From Henningerozyma blattae CBS 6284 (taxonomy: Eukaryota; Ascomycota; Saccharomycetes; Saccharomycetales; Saccharomycetaceae), in contig NC_020186.1 in the NCBI RefSeq assembly GCF_000315915.1, positions 124,001-188,000 on the forward strand: DNA of 64,000 nt, written 5' to 3'. Position numbers and translations under genes: made by a program. Below the pieces are notes generated by a model. The model saw only the letters and a program-made list of their open reading frames with translations. It had not been told where the DNA came from and did no database searches. Shown piece by piece: positions 1-8,588 of the stretch. Within the stretch, counting starts at the first letter, position 1; each line of letters opens with the position of its first letter.

Positions 1-779
1 AAGTAAAGATAAATCAGCTTGAGAGATTGTAGTAGTAGTAGTAGTAGTTGCAGAAGTGGTGGTAGTTGGAGTTTGTGTTGGTGTATTATTTTGATTTGAA
101 AGGTTTGTATTTGACAAGTTATTTGTAGAAATATTTTTAATTTGAATTGTGTTTGTATTTGTGTTTGTATTTGAATTTGAATTTGAATTTTTTTGATTTG
201 AAATAGAAGATCTATTTTGATGTAATTTCTGAGGAGTTCCATTTTGAGATAAATTATTCTGTTGAGAATTGAAAGTTGATCTATTTGGATTACCCATTTC
301 TGCAGTTGCTCTCGGTATTATTGGTTGTGGGGCAGATGGTGATAATTGTTGAATCTGTTGAGTCAATGGGTTAAAAGAATTGATTGGGGTAGTTGCAGAA
401 ACAATACCATGAGGAGTTGAAACTTGAAGGATGTTATTTTGGTTTACCATATTTGAAGTGATATCCATTGTATGAGAAGAAGTCAAATTTGAATTGGAAG
501 GTAAGAAGAAAGAAGAAGTTTGTCTATCATTTGAATTCCATTCCAAGCCTGGAGTAGAAGGTTGAGGAGTTCCATTAGTGAAACTATTCATGATGGAAGG
601 CAAATTCTTAGCACCCCAAATACTATCATTAATATCATCATTTTCCATCAATAGGAATGATTTACCAGCATCTGATTGTTGTAGAGTGGAATCCAAATTG
701 TTTTGATTATTATCGTTTTGGATTGAATCTATTGTTGGATCATTATTATTTGGAGGAGAATGATTGGACGTGGTGGTGG

Positions 780-820
<41 letters not shown>

Positions 821-1773
821 GTTATGGTAGTTGATAAATCATGAGTGGAATGGTTTGTTGAATGAAGTAGTTGTGGGGGCACACTTGAAGCCAAGATGTT
901 TGCCATTGATTGTTGAGGAGATTGATCTGTTGTGAAAGGATCACTAAAGGAGAATCTTGACTTTGTTGGTAATATGCTTGGTCTTTTGGAAGTGTGAGTC
1001 AATTGGTTTGAAGGGGTTATGGAGGCCGACCTGTGGTGGTCGATATTCTGTAGGGCGGAAGAGGTGATATAATCCGGTCTCAATTGGTTTGTATCTTGTG
1101 GGATCAACATCTGTTGTTTAGTATTTTCGTCGATTAACTCGACGTAAGATTTGAAGGGGAAATCGGAACCAAAAAGTTCTGTTTTGGAGTTCAAGATTGA
1201 GGAGTATTGCAAAGCACGTTGCAAGTTGATGAATTTGGCCACGATAACGGTTTCCAATTCATGTTTTTGAATGTTTTCATTGGAAATGTTTGGGGAGATT
1301 GTATTTTGAGTTGCGGAGTTTAAGTTGTTTTCGAAATTGCCACCACCTCCATGTTCTTCGTGTATGAGTTCGACGGTGACTAGATCTTTAGCCAGGGCGA
1401 AGATGGCATGAGCTTCTCTTAGGGATATATCGTTGGGCAAATTTTTTAGTTTTATCAGGTAGGGGCCTTTATGGATGGCTCTAGTTTCATTGATGTTAAT
1501 TTGTTGTGTGGAGTTGTTTAAGGATAAATTTTGCAAGACGGCAGAAAGGTATAATGGCGAGGTCCTTTCATCTGTTGAGGCCAATTTCATGTTTGTATCG
1601 CTGTTGCTGTGAAGTTTGTTGAAAGCAGGAGTGGGTGCGGCGGCGGCGGCGGCGGGAGGAGGAGGAGGTGCTGGAGCAGGAAGAATGTTGTTGTTTGTGG
1701 AGGGTGTTGATAGATGAAGGTTATCTGAGCTTGAAGTGAAATTGTTTTGTAAGAAAATGCTTGAGTTTTCCAT
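1..1773 (-). CDS. WHI3: WHI3/WHI4 RNA-binding protein, N-terminal 591 residues (3' end off window)
   Basis: The ATG is at 1773 and the frame runs off the left edge still open. Segments typical of yeast Whi3/Whi4 are seen: the SRFSFSDPF block, a GKSFLLMEND-like block followed by IWG, a QPSTPGLEW/SSFFLPS stretch, and TISQADLSLL at the very edge, just before where the family's C-terminal RRM begins (outside the window). Whi3 binds CLN3 and other mRNAs and restrains Start; the RRM gives RNA specificity and the Q/N-rich middle condenses. Low-complexity runs include a polyproline/alanine stretch near residue 35-50 and about 13 Asn from a GTT/AAC microsatellite. Gene order (next to CDC13) resembles S. 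cerevisiae WHI4, but the neighbouring YNL genes would equally allow WHI3, so the ohnologue is not decided. I am confident of the family and of the start. Confidence 0.88.
780..818. repeat. GTT trinucleotide run (poly-Asn in WHI3)
   Basis: About 13 uninterrupted GTT units, AAC on the coding strand, encode a poly-Asn run in the Whi3/Whi4 protein. The pure codon run points to a length-variable microsatellite. Confidence 0.9.
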
Positions 1774-1940
1774 AATACTTGTTCAAAGGGAGGGAAAGAG
1801 GAGGGAAAGAGAAGGGGAAGAGAAGGGAGCAAGGAGGGAGCGAGGAGGGAGAGGGGAGGGGAAATCAATTACAAATTAAAAGAGAGATAGTTCAAAAGTA
1901 GGATGGTGGGGGGGACACAGAAAGAATAAAGAGGATTTTG

Positions 1941-2053
1941 GAGTGTGTGACGTGGAGAGTGTGACGTGGAGAGTGTGGCGTGGAGAGTGTAGCGTGTAGC
2001 GTGAAGCGTGAAATGTGAAGCGTGTAGCGTGAAGCGTGGAGAGTGTAGCGTTG
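1941..2053. repeat. Degenerate minisatellite in WHI3 promoter
   Basis: Repeated, drifting copies of units such as GTGTGACGTGGAGA and GTGTAGCGTGAAGC are arranged head to tail over about 110 bp. They lie 170-280 bp upstream of the WHI3 start. Confidence 0.85.
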
Positions 2054-2734
2054 GATGGTAGGGGAAGAGGGGAGTGAAAGTATATTCTGATAGTGAAAGT
2101 TCTTGAGAGTGTCAGAGCCGGTAGAGAGAGTGATGAGAGAGAGGGCAGGAGGATAGTGAATAATCTTTGATAGATCGAGCAGGGGGTGTGTGGGTGGGAT
2201 TGTTGGCAGGAGGAAGATTTATAAGTTAGTGGTGGTGTATGTTAATTTCTGGGTTTATTTCTTTTTATTATTATTTTTTTTTGTATTGAGATTATTGAGT
2301 TTACTGAGTTGATTGAGATTGTTTACTGAGGTGAGGTTTCGGCGAGCGTCGACGAAGGCGAGAAAAACAACACGGAGTCACGTGGGGCGCGCCACGAGGC
2401 GAGAAGCGCTAAGCGAAGAGAGGGAAAAATGCCTCAAGTAGTATTATTATATATTATACGTGGCATTTGGCGGGTAGCCGTGGGCTGTGGGGCGATTCAG
2501 TTATTTATATAAGATTGAGTTACAAATTCAAGTTCAAGGTTGGAATAGTGTGTTTCTGGATGGAGTAGGGATTACAACACTGCTTGTTTTACCAAGTTGT
2601 AGACGTGTCTGGGAATGGGAGTAATAGTACAGAAAATCTTGATGCTTATGTAACGTGATGTGATACTTACATAATACTATACAAGCGACGGGAAAGAGAT
2701 AGCAAAGAGCGTAGCAAAGAGAGTAGCAATATGG

Positions 2735-2787
2735 ATGCGAGAATGCGAGAATGTGAGAATGCGAGAATGCGAGAATGCGAGAATGCA
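2735..2787. repeat. 8-bp tandem repeat (GCGAGAAT)
   Basis: Six near-perfect head-to-tail GCGAGAAT units, one with a T substitution. They end a few bases past the stop codon of the minus-strand 160-residue gene and so lie in its 3' untranslated region. Confidence 0.88.
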
Positions 2788-2790
2788 AGG

Positions 2791-3273
2791 TTAATAGAAA
2801 CAACAACAATCTGGGACACCATGCCAACTTGGTTTCGGGTCGACTTTGTCACAGGGAGCAGATTGTATCGACAGCAATTCTGCATTGAGCTGCCGTATGT
2901 TGAAGATCAGTTGGTTTGGGCCAAACACGCTGGGTCGTCTTTGTGAAGGTGGGTCGTAATAGATGGGAGTGGGTTTGTGATTGTCTCTGCTGAACAGTTG
3001 CAGCATTTCGTGGGCCAATGGTTCTGAAGTTTGTACAGCGATGTCGATGCCAGTAGGAGAGGTGGAGGCGGAAGCGGAAGCGGAGGCGGAGGCGGAGGTG
3101 TTTGTGGCACTGGCAACGGCAGTCGTCGTGGCAAGTGACTGGGGCGAAACAGCATTCTCCGGAGCACAGTGGTCCGGCCGCTGGGCGGGTTTTTTGAAGC
3201 AAAAGGCCTCTCGTGGCGCGGCGTGTGCGGCGCGTGTGCGGCGGCTGCGGCGTTTGCGTGGCGGGGTGCTCAT
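2791..3273 (-). CDS. Unrecognised 160-residue Ala/Ser-rich protein with C-terminal Cys cluster
   Basis: An ATG-initiated frame of 160 codons on the same strand as its neighbours. The N-terminus is strongly basic (PRKRRSRRTR), followed by an Ala/Ser repeat (ASASASASAST, about residues 60-72). The C-terminal half is less biased, with a QRRPSVFGPNQLIF segment and a final DCCCFY. TATATAA boxes on the coding strand lie about 98 bp (3371-3377) and 135 bp (3408-3414) upstream of the ATG, as in regulated yeast genes. The second half of the frame looks more protein-like than the six-frame noise of this GC-rich patch. I do not recognise the family. By position it sits where SLZ1 or HBT1/YNL195C lie in S. 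cerevisiae, but I see no sequence support for either. It could be a spurious frame. Confidence 0.5.
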   Translation of the reverse strand: MSTPPRKRRSRRTRAAHAAPREAFCFKKPAQRPDHCAPENAVSPQSLATTTAVASATNTSASASASASASTSPTGIDIAVQTSEPLAHEMLQLFSRDNHKPTPIYYDPPSQRRPSVFGPNQLIFNIRQLNAELLSIQSAPCDKVDPKPSWHGVPDCCCFY

Positions 3274-3370
3274 GTTGGCGGGGAAACGGAAATCAGGGGA
3301 GCGGGAATTAGGGGAGCAGTCGCGAAGGCCAGGCGGCAGAAATCACGGCAGACCAGGGGTGTTCGGGTCG

Positions 3371-3377
3371 TTATATA
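3371..3377 (-). promoter_or_regulatory. TATA box of the 160-residue gene
   Basis: TATATAA on the minus strand, about 98 bp before the ATG at 3273. A second TATATAA lies at 3408-3414. Both are AT islands inside a GC-rich neighbourhood, which makes them stand out. Confidence 0.5.
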
Positions 3378-3455
3378 TGATACGTAAGGCCGTATATGCG
3401 GTGTGGTTATATACGCGAGGATCGGCGGGCGGGGTTGCAGATCCGGTTCCGCGCA

Positions 3456-3959
3456 TCACTGCACACGGGAGAGCGAGCGCCGCACACGCTGCAGCAGGCT
3501 GGGCCGGCGGGCCGGCGGCACGTGCAGCTCGTGCAGCTCGTGGGGCATCGTGCGAGGGGTGCGTTCGGCCGGAGTGGAGTGCTCCGGCGGGGCCAGCGCC
3601 GGCGACTCCGTCGGACCACACTGGGCCGAGCACACCGTGGCGACCGTCGGCGGCAGCGAGTCGGCCCGGCTGGCCAGCGGCGTGGCCAGAGGGCTGCCTG
3701 CCAACATGGCCGTGTCGGCGGCGGTGTCACGTGCGCGCAGCTCGGGCTCGTCCTGGTGGTCGTCCGGCGCGCCCATGTCGCCCAGCAGGCGCAGGTAGTC
3801 TTGTCCGGAGGCACCATGGTGCTGCTTGGGGGTGTCCGGGGCGGTGGCGGCGGTGGCGGAGATCGGCGCGGTGTTCTGGCCGTCGCCGAGAATGCGGTTG
3901 TAGTCTGCGACGGACTGGTGGTAGTCCTTGAAACGGTCTCTGAGGTCCGGTTCGGTCAT
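3456..3959 (-). CDS. Unrecognised 167-residue acidic/proline-rich protein with duplicated DYxRxLGD motif
   Basis: ATG at 3959 (MTEPDLRDRF). It lies in the same open frame as CDC13, but it has its own promoter signature: a TATATAA box at 4066-4072 about 107 bp upstream and a perfect TGACGTCA palindrome at 4136-4143. The protein carries the motif DYNRILGD near residue 19 and DYLRLLGD near residue 53. A Pro/Ala/Ser-rich presumably disordered middle follows, then a basic C-terminus (RRPSLLQRVRRSLSRVQ). GC content is very high compared with the AT-rich neighbours. I do not recognise it. The position suggests the HBT1/YNL195C or SLZ1 slot. The alternative is that it is simply the C-terminal extension of Cdc13; the promoter motifs argue for a separate gene. 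Confidence 0.55.
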   Translation of the reverse strand: MTEPDLRDRFKDYHQSVADYNRILGDGQNTAPISATAATAPDTPKQHHGASGQDYLRLLGDMGAPDDHQDEPELRARDTAADTAMLAGSPLATPLASRADSLPPTVATVCSAQCGPTESPALAPPEHSTPAERTPRTMPHELHELHVPPARRPSLLQRVRRSLSRVQ

Positions 3960-4927
3960 TGTGGGGTGTGGGGTGGCGTGGGGGCGTGGGGGCGTGGGGT
4001 TCTGTGTGTGGAGAATGGCGAACAGGGCGGTGCCGATGCCATGGCAATTGGTCCGAGCCGTCGCCTTATATACGGCGCTACCCGCGCTACCCCGCACAGG
4101 CCGGAGAAGTGAGCCTACATTTCGGAGTGCTGCGATGACGTCACTGCGCCTGTGGCGATCCACTCGCTTCACTCGCTTCACTCGCTTCTTTCGCTCCACT
4201 CGCTCCACTCGCTCCACTCCTTCACGGCAACAGCCCCTCCTCCAGCACCACCGCCTCGCCCGCCACACCACCGGGAAACTGTGCGAATAACTCTTGAAAC
4301 ACCGCGTCAGCCCTGCCTGCGGAGCCTCCCTAACCGTCGCCCGGTACAACTCGCTCACATTCTTCCTCCTCTGTTCATCCCCGCCTATAAACTCCTTCAC
4401 GGCCCCAAAAGTAACCACTCTACATTCTCGCCCTATCAAATTCAGCTTGTTGTTTCTCAGCACAGCCTTGATGCAAATCTCACAAACAATGCCCTTTGAC
4501 GAAACATTGCTGCCATTCGCAGCTTTCAGCTGATCCAGGGATCCTCCGTCTTGTCCCTTGCCCAGAGTCGCAAACCATTTCTCTTGCAATTCTCGTTCAA
4601 ATAACTCGTAGAAATTCTGGTACATGTGAACTCTAAAGCTATTGGTTGCATTGAGTTGTTTACTCCAGCTGATGACGTAGTTGTCCACCAAATACGCTTG
4701 CTTGTATCCCTGTGTGTTGACTGTGAAATCGGTGAAACACAGCTTGTGGTACTTGCTGTTGGGCAATTGATCTGGTTCGCACGATAGTAGCAATCCAATC
4801 ACTGTGTAATAACGTGCATCTGTACCAGCCCGCAATTGACTGAAGGTGATTAATTGGTTCTTCAATAATGGTTTGTTTTCTTGCACATGCTCTTGCTCTT
4901 GCTCCTGCTCTTGCTCTTGCACATGCC

Positions 4928-4960
<33 letters not shown>

Positions 4961-6008
4961 CTGTACGTCCCGCTCTCCTGGGTCGAATCGAATCCACTCG
5001 CCAATATACTCGCTCGCCCATCTCCCCCGGTACCTTACTTTTCGTTATCACCACACTAACATCCCGATTCAACGCATACAACTCCAACGTCCCGGAATCT
5101 TGAATGGTCGCTCCAAACAATCTCCGGATCCTCCCCACCGCATCATACATCACAAGATCCATCACTTCATCGCCATTCCATGTATCACAAACAATCCCAA
5201 GTTTCATCACCCGGCCTTCCAATTCTTGCAACGTCGAAAACTTGCCAGGCTCCATCCGTACAATACGACAATCCAACGTCACCGTAGCCTCCAACTTCTT
5301 ACTCGCCAACACCTTTATGGCCTTCTGCATCAATCCTTCCTCCACTCGTATCCTTTTTTTCGGTAATCCAATCATCTCAACTTCATTGGTTTCTTCAAAA
5401 TCGTGGCATGAATCTATCTCCTCCATTCGATTAAACAACGGATTCATCCCATTTTCCGGCTTAACCGTCGGCATTCCAGAAAGTGGGATTCGAAGTCGTT
5501 CCCGCTTGGCTAATACAATCTCCAGTAATCTCCCCATCTCCCGGGCACTACTACCACTCAATCGTTGCAACGGGAACTCCTCGTCTCGTTGTATCAATTC
5601 TTGCAAATACCTAATTACACATTCATATCCTCCCTCTATCAATTCCCTCCCTTCAATAGGATCAATCTCTTCCACTACATACTTGCCCCTCCCACCACCC
5701 CGCCTTGCAAAAACACTTCGTACCAAACACAATTGTTTATCATACACATCGACACTCTCATCGACACTGCCCAAGTGAAATACTTTACACAACAGTCTTA
5801 CTACCATACCTACCAACTTGGGGTGGCCCTCTTCGAAACTCATTGTAATCTCAACATCACACGCATTCAACGGAACAACAACCAAGCCATACTTTTCCTC
5901 ATCAACAATAATCTTCTTGAGATACCCGTACATTTCAACACGCACGCCATCTTGCAAATCCACCAATCTTTTAGTTCCCCTATCATACACCTCTTCTATT
6001 GCAATCAT
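3456..6008 (-). CDS. CDC13: Cdc13 telomere-capping protein; homology only in residues 1 to about 580, frame then continues without a stop
   Basis: ATG at 6008; the open frame spans 850 codons. Residues about 384-580 match the Cdc13 DNA-binding OB fold: an ITFSQL start, YYTVIGLLLSC, a CFTDFTVN block, KGIVCEICIK and LNLIGRECRVV. The match ends at CFKSYSHSFPV. The N-terminal ~165 residues fit the first OB fold and ~230-345 the second. Cdc13 binds single-stranded telomeric TG repeats and recruits Stn1-Ten1 and telomerase. A Gln-Glu repeat (about residues 348-373) sits where S. cerevisiae Cdc13 has a Gln/Ala run. Past residue 580 the frame goes through a 9-bp minisatellite and a promoter into the 167-residue gene, and no fourth OB fold is visible. 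The true stop is uncertain: a one-base shift near 4300 would give a TGA at about 4228. Synteny with DTD1 and YDL218W agrees with YDL220C. Confidence 0.85.
4066..4072 (-). promoter_or_regulatory. TATA box for the 167-residue gene
   Basis: TATATAA on the minus strand, about 107 bp before the ATG at 3959, flanked by GC-rich DNA. It falls inside the stop-less extension of the CDC13 frame. Confidence 0.55.
4136..4143. promoter_or_regulatory. CRE/ATF palindrome TGACGTCA
   Basis: A perfect 8-bp CRE, the kind of site bound by Sko1/Aca1-type bZIP factors in yeast. It is about 64 bp upstream of the TATA box of the 167-residue gene, a sensible distance for an upstream activating or repressing site. Function is inferred from the motif only. 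Confidence 0.5.
4161..4219. repeat. 9-bp tandem repeat (CACTCGCTT/CACTCGCTC)
   Basis: About seven head-to-tail 9-bp units. Read through in the CDC13 frame they encode a basic Val-Glu-Arg/Val-Lys-Arg repeat with no counterpart in Cdc13. The repeat lies just past the end of recognisable Cdc13 homology. Confidence 0.85.
4890..4963. repeat. Hexanucleotide repeat encoding Gln-Glu run in CDC13
   Basis: Alternating CTCTTG/CTCCTG-type hexamers interrupted by two CACATG-containing units. On the minus strand they encode an EQEQEQ run with two HVQ interruptions, in the linker before the Cdc13 DNA-binding domain. Confidence 0.85.
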
Positions 6009-6353
6009 CTTTGCCTATTGCCTATTGTATAGTATCTATATATATTGCACTTTGCACTTTGCACTTTGCACTTTTTTTTTTTTAATTTCAAATTCCGATG
6101 CGCCTCCTAAGGAATTTGAACTACCTTGCTTTTCCAGAATAAACATATCAAGAGGCTTCGCCTTCCAGAGACCTTTTCTTTGCATTGTTGCAATGACTTT
6201 TTCCCCGAGTTTGCTTTTTCTACATCATACGCTGCTTGCATCGTCCAAGGTTTGGTTAACGTAATATCTACTATATATAGTTGAACTTTTATATTCACTC
6301 ACTCACACTCGCACTCACACTCGCACTCACACTCGCACTCACACTCACTCACT
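6009..6353. other. Divergent CDC13 / YNL193W-like promoter with two tandem repeats
   Basis: A shared 345-bp promoter between divergent genes. TTGCACT is repeated four times at 6046-6073, close to the CDC13 start. CACTCA/CACTCG hexamers fill 6296-6353 and run right up to the ATG of the plus-strand gene, so they form its 5' leader. A TATA-like stretch lies near 6270-6280. Confidence 0.7.
6296..6353. repeat. CACTCA/CACTCG hexamer array in 5' leader
   Basis: About nine hexamers plus shorter CACT units, ending immediately before the ATG at 6354. The resulting mRNA leader would contain only C, A, U and few G and be largely unstructured. Confidence 0.88.
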
Positions 6354-7904
6354 ATGAAAAAAAAATATCGTAACTCAAAGCAATCCCCTTTGGCAAATAC
6401 ACCTGTCTCCCAACAAGATTTATTCATTAAAGCTACAGAGTATGAAGAACAAGCAGAAAGATGGTTCCTTTCAGATATTAAAAAGACTTTACGAAATTAC
6501 CTCTTGGCGTATGAATTCTATGAAAAAGCTCTTCAATCGAATTGTTCCCCTTCCATTGAATGTACATATAATATCCTGTATAATCAAACACGTCTACTCT
6601 TGCAAATTCATAATGATTATATTGCTACAGCAAATGGTACCATTAATGTCTTACAATACATTAATATGAAAGATATGCCAGATATTTCCATTCTTATTCA
6701 ACATACATTACCAGAATTGATTACCAAATTTGAATCAATTCATTCAACTTTCCCACAACTTGTTGGTTGGGATTTAGAATTTAATTTGATTGTTTGTTAT
6801 TTACAATTAATTGAATCTTCCAATAAAGATATCTTGCCAATTACTGATAAATTTATTCAACTCTTTCATCATTCCATTAAATTCCAACTAGATGAATTAC
6901 ATGAATTAGAAAATATCTTACAAGACCATGAATCTTCTTCTTCTACTTCATTGCAACGTGATACTATTGATAACAACGATCCGTTAAAATATGATGGTTC
7001 AGGTATTCGAACCAATCCTCAAAACAATACAGATATTGATCAAACTTCTTCAGAATTGATGGAAGTATCAGATCAAATCACTTATCAAACTCTTACAGAT
7101 ACCATCGTATATGGTTATAAATATATTTCTACTATCATGGAATTGTTGATAGAATCTCGGTTGGATGATTCTCATGAATTAACTATTATCCAATACAATT
7201 ATTTACAAGATTTGATCAATATGTTTCAATTACAATTGAATGATATTGTACTTACAACATCAAATCAATTATCACAAACTCAATTACAAGAAATTATTAT
7301 TAATCGGTTACCTTTAGAAGGTTTAAATTTAATTGCAACTGATAATATTGATGCATTACAAGATTTCTCAAACGATAATTTCCAAATAAATGACCTTTCA
7401 ACTTTATCTCCACAACAATTCGTTGATTTATTAATGAACAAGATAGATGTGATAAATTTTGCCATCTCTTGTTCTGAAGATAATCAATCTTTCGAACTTC
7501 AATGGAATCTATGCAACATAATGAATAATTTATTAAATTCATCTAAATCTCATCTAACAGCTTTAAAAGATGCTATAAGTAAATCACCACTGTTGGCTGA
7601 TAAGTTATCAAATGTCGTTTTCCAATTATGTACCATATATTTAAACACTTCAGAAAATGAAATTAGAAGACGTAATTTAAAACAAAGACAATTAAATGAA
7701 ACTAAAAATGATGATACTACTACAATTATAAAGACTATTACCATCTTGAACAAAAACGCTCGTACATTGTTAACTAATTCCATAGCTATTGCTCAACGAT
7801 CATGTGGTTTACAAGAATATATACTCGACAAATTGAAACGTAATCATATATATTTGGAGTGTCGAAATGCTTTATCTCAATTAGAGCAATCTCCAGCAAA
7901 TTAA
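6354..7904 (+). CDS. YNL193W-like protein, TPR-like N-terminus, function unknown
   Basis: 516 codons from an ATG directly after the hexamer array. The N-terminus has a helical, TPR-like repeat (EYEEQAERWFLSDIKKTL then AYEFYEKAL, about residues 28-60). The rest is predicted helical and Asn/Gln/Leu-rich, with no signal peptide or membrane segment. Position between the CDC13/HBT1 block and CHS1 is exactly that of S. cerevisiae YNL193W (about 558 residues, function unknown), next to CHS1 (YNL192W). The assignment rests mainly on synteny and similar length; I do not know the family's molecular role. Confidence 0.7.
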   Translation: MKKKYRNSKQSPLANTPVSQQDLFIKATEYEEQAERWFLSDIKKTLRNYLLAYEFYEKALQSNCSPSIECTYNILYNQTRLLLQIHNDYIATANGTINVLQYINMKDMPDISILIQHTLPELITKFESIHSTFPQLVGWDLEFNLIVCYLQLIESSNKDILPITDKFIQLFHHSIKFQLDELHELENILQDHESSSSTSLQRDTIDNNDPLKYDGSGIRTNPQNNTDIDQTSSELMEVSDQITYQTLTDTIVYGYKYISTIMELLIESRLDDSHELTIIQYNYLQDLINMFQLQLNDIVLTTSNQLSQTQLQEIIINRLPLEGLNLIATDNIDALQDFSNDNFQINDLSTLSPQQFVDLLMNKIDVINFAISCSEDNQSFELQWNLCNIMNNLLNSSKSHLTALKDAISKSPLLADKLSNVVFQLCTIYLNTSENEIRRRNLKQRQLNETKNDDTTTIIKTITILNKNARTLLTNSIAIAQRSCGLQEYILDKLKRNHIYLECRNALSQLEQSPAN

Positions 7905-8588
7905 AAACTCTCACCCTGACACATTAGAAACCCCTCCGACACATTTGTTCGATAGATTTTATAAATAGAATGCTTACTTCAAAGGGGGTCTACTGCCATT
8001 GTTTCAAGATTCCTATCGTTGTTACTGCTTAGTTCTGATATGTTTTGTTTGTTTGTTTTTTTGCACTGCCTTAGAAGCACGGCGCATAGAACTTTTTCTT
8101 TTTTTTTTGTTCTTTTTTTTTTGTTTCTTTTTTTTTTAATTTTTTTTTTTTTTTTTTTTTTGAGTACTAAAAATAGTAGCATATATGAATTTTCGCATAT
8201 TATTTCCAATAGAGGTAAATCTTAGAGTGGCTGGCAGAGTTGCCCGATCCGGCAAGTAAAGTGATCTTAAATGGTAATTACAGCAGGTGGAGCTGGGGCT
8301 AATATTTTTTCATACCTCATTTTTTTTAAATTGTTTCAAAAAGGGCATCGCTTGGTTAATTAAAGTCTCATCGGATTGATATATCTTGGTGTTTGATTCA
8401 TTTGTGTTTGAGATTGATATATTATTAACATTATTTTGTCACTTGAATTATACATTTTTTTTAAAGTCTCGAGACTTTTCTCTTATTTAAGCTTTATATC
8501 AACTATTTTTTTAGCGTCACAATAATCTAGTGTGAGAGATCAACAATCTTTTGTGATAGATTAGAATTATTCATTGTAGTAATTAAAG
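7905..8588. other. CHS1 upstream region with long T-rich tract
   Basis: No gene is seen. An almost pure T tract runs from about 8094 to 8160. A short GC-rich patch at 8225-8300 includes a TTGCC/GGCAA inverted repeat and GCTGG-type sequences that resemble Ace2/Swi5 half sites. The remainder is AT-rich. Confidence 0.6.

Larger units (their letters stand above)
1774..2790. other. WHI3 upstream region with polypurine tract and minisatellites
   Basis: No gene is recognised. The part nearest WHI3 is a G-rich polypurine tract (1786-1864), then a degenerate 12-14 bp minisatellite (about 1941-2053). A GC-rich patch around 2336-2410 carries a perfect GTCACGTG (2381-2388, Cbf1-type) and several GCG-containing elements. 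A TATA-like AT stretch lies near 2441-2458. An 8-bp tandem repeat (2735-2787) abuts the 3' end of the next gene. Confidence 0.7.

Noticed and set aside
2981..3931. A 316-codon plus-strand frame and overlapping plus-strand frames in the GC-rich patch
   Set aside because: Antisense to the two small minus-strand genes. Long frames in all registers are expected in GC-rich DNA, and the product is Ala/Arg/Gly noise without a recognisable domain.
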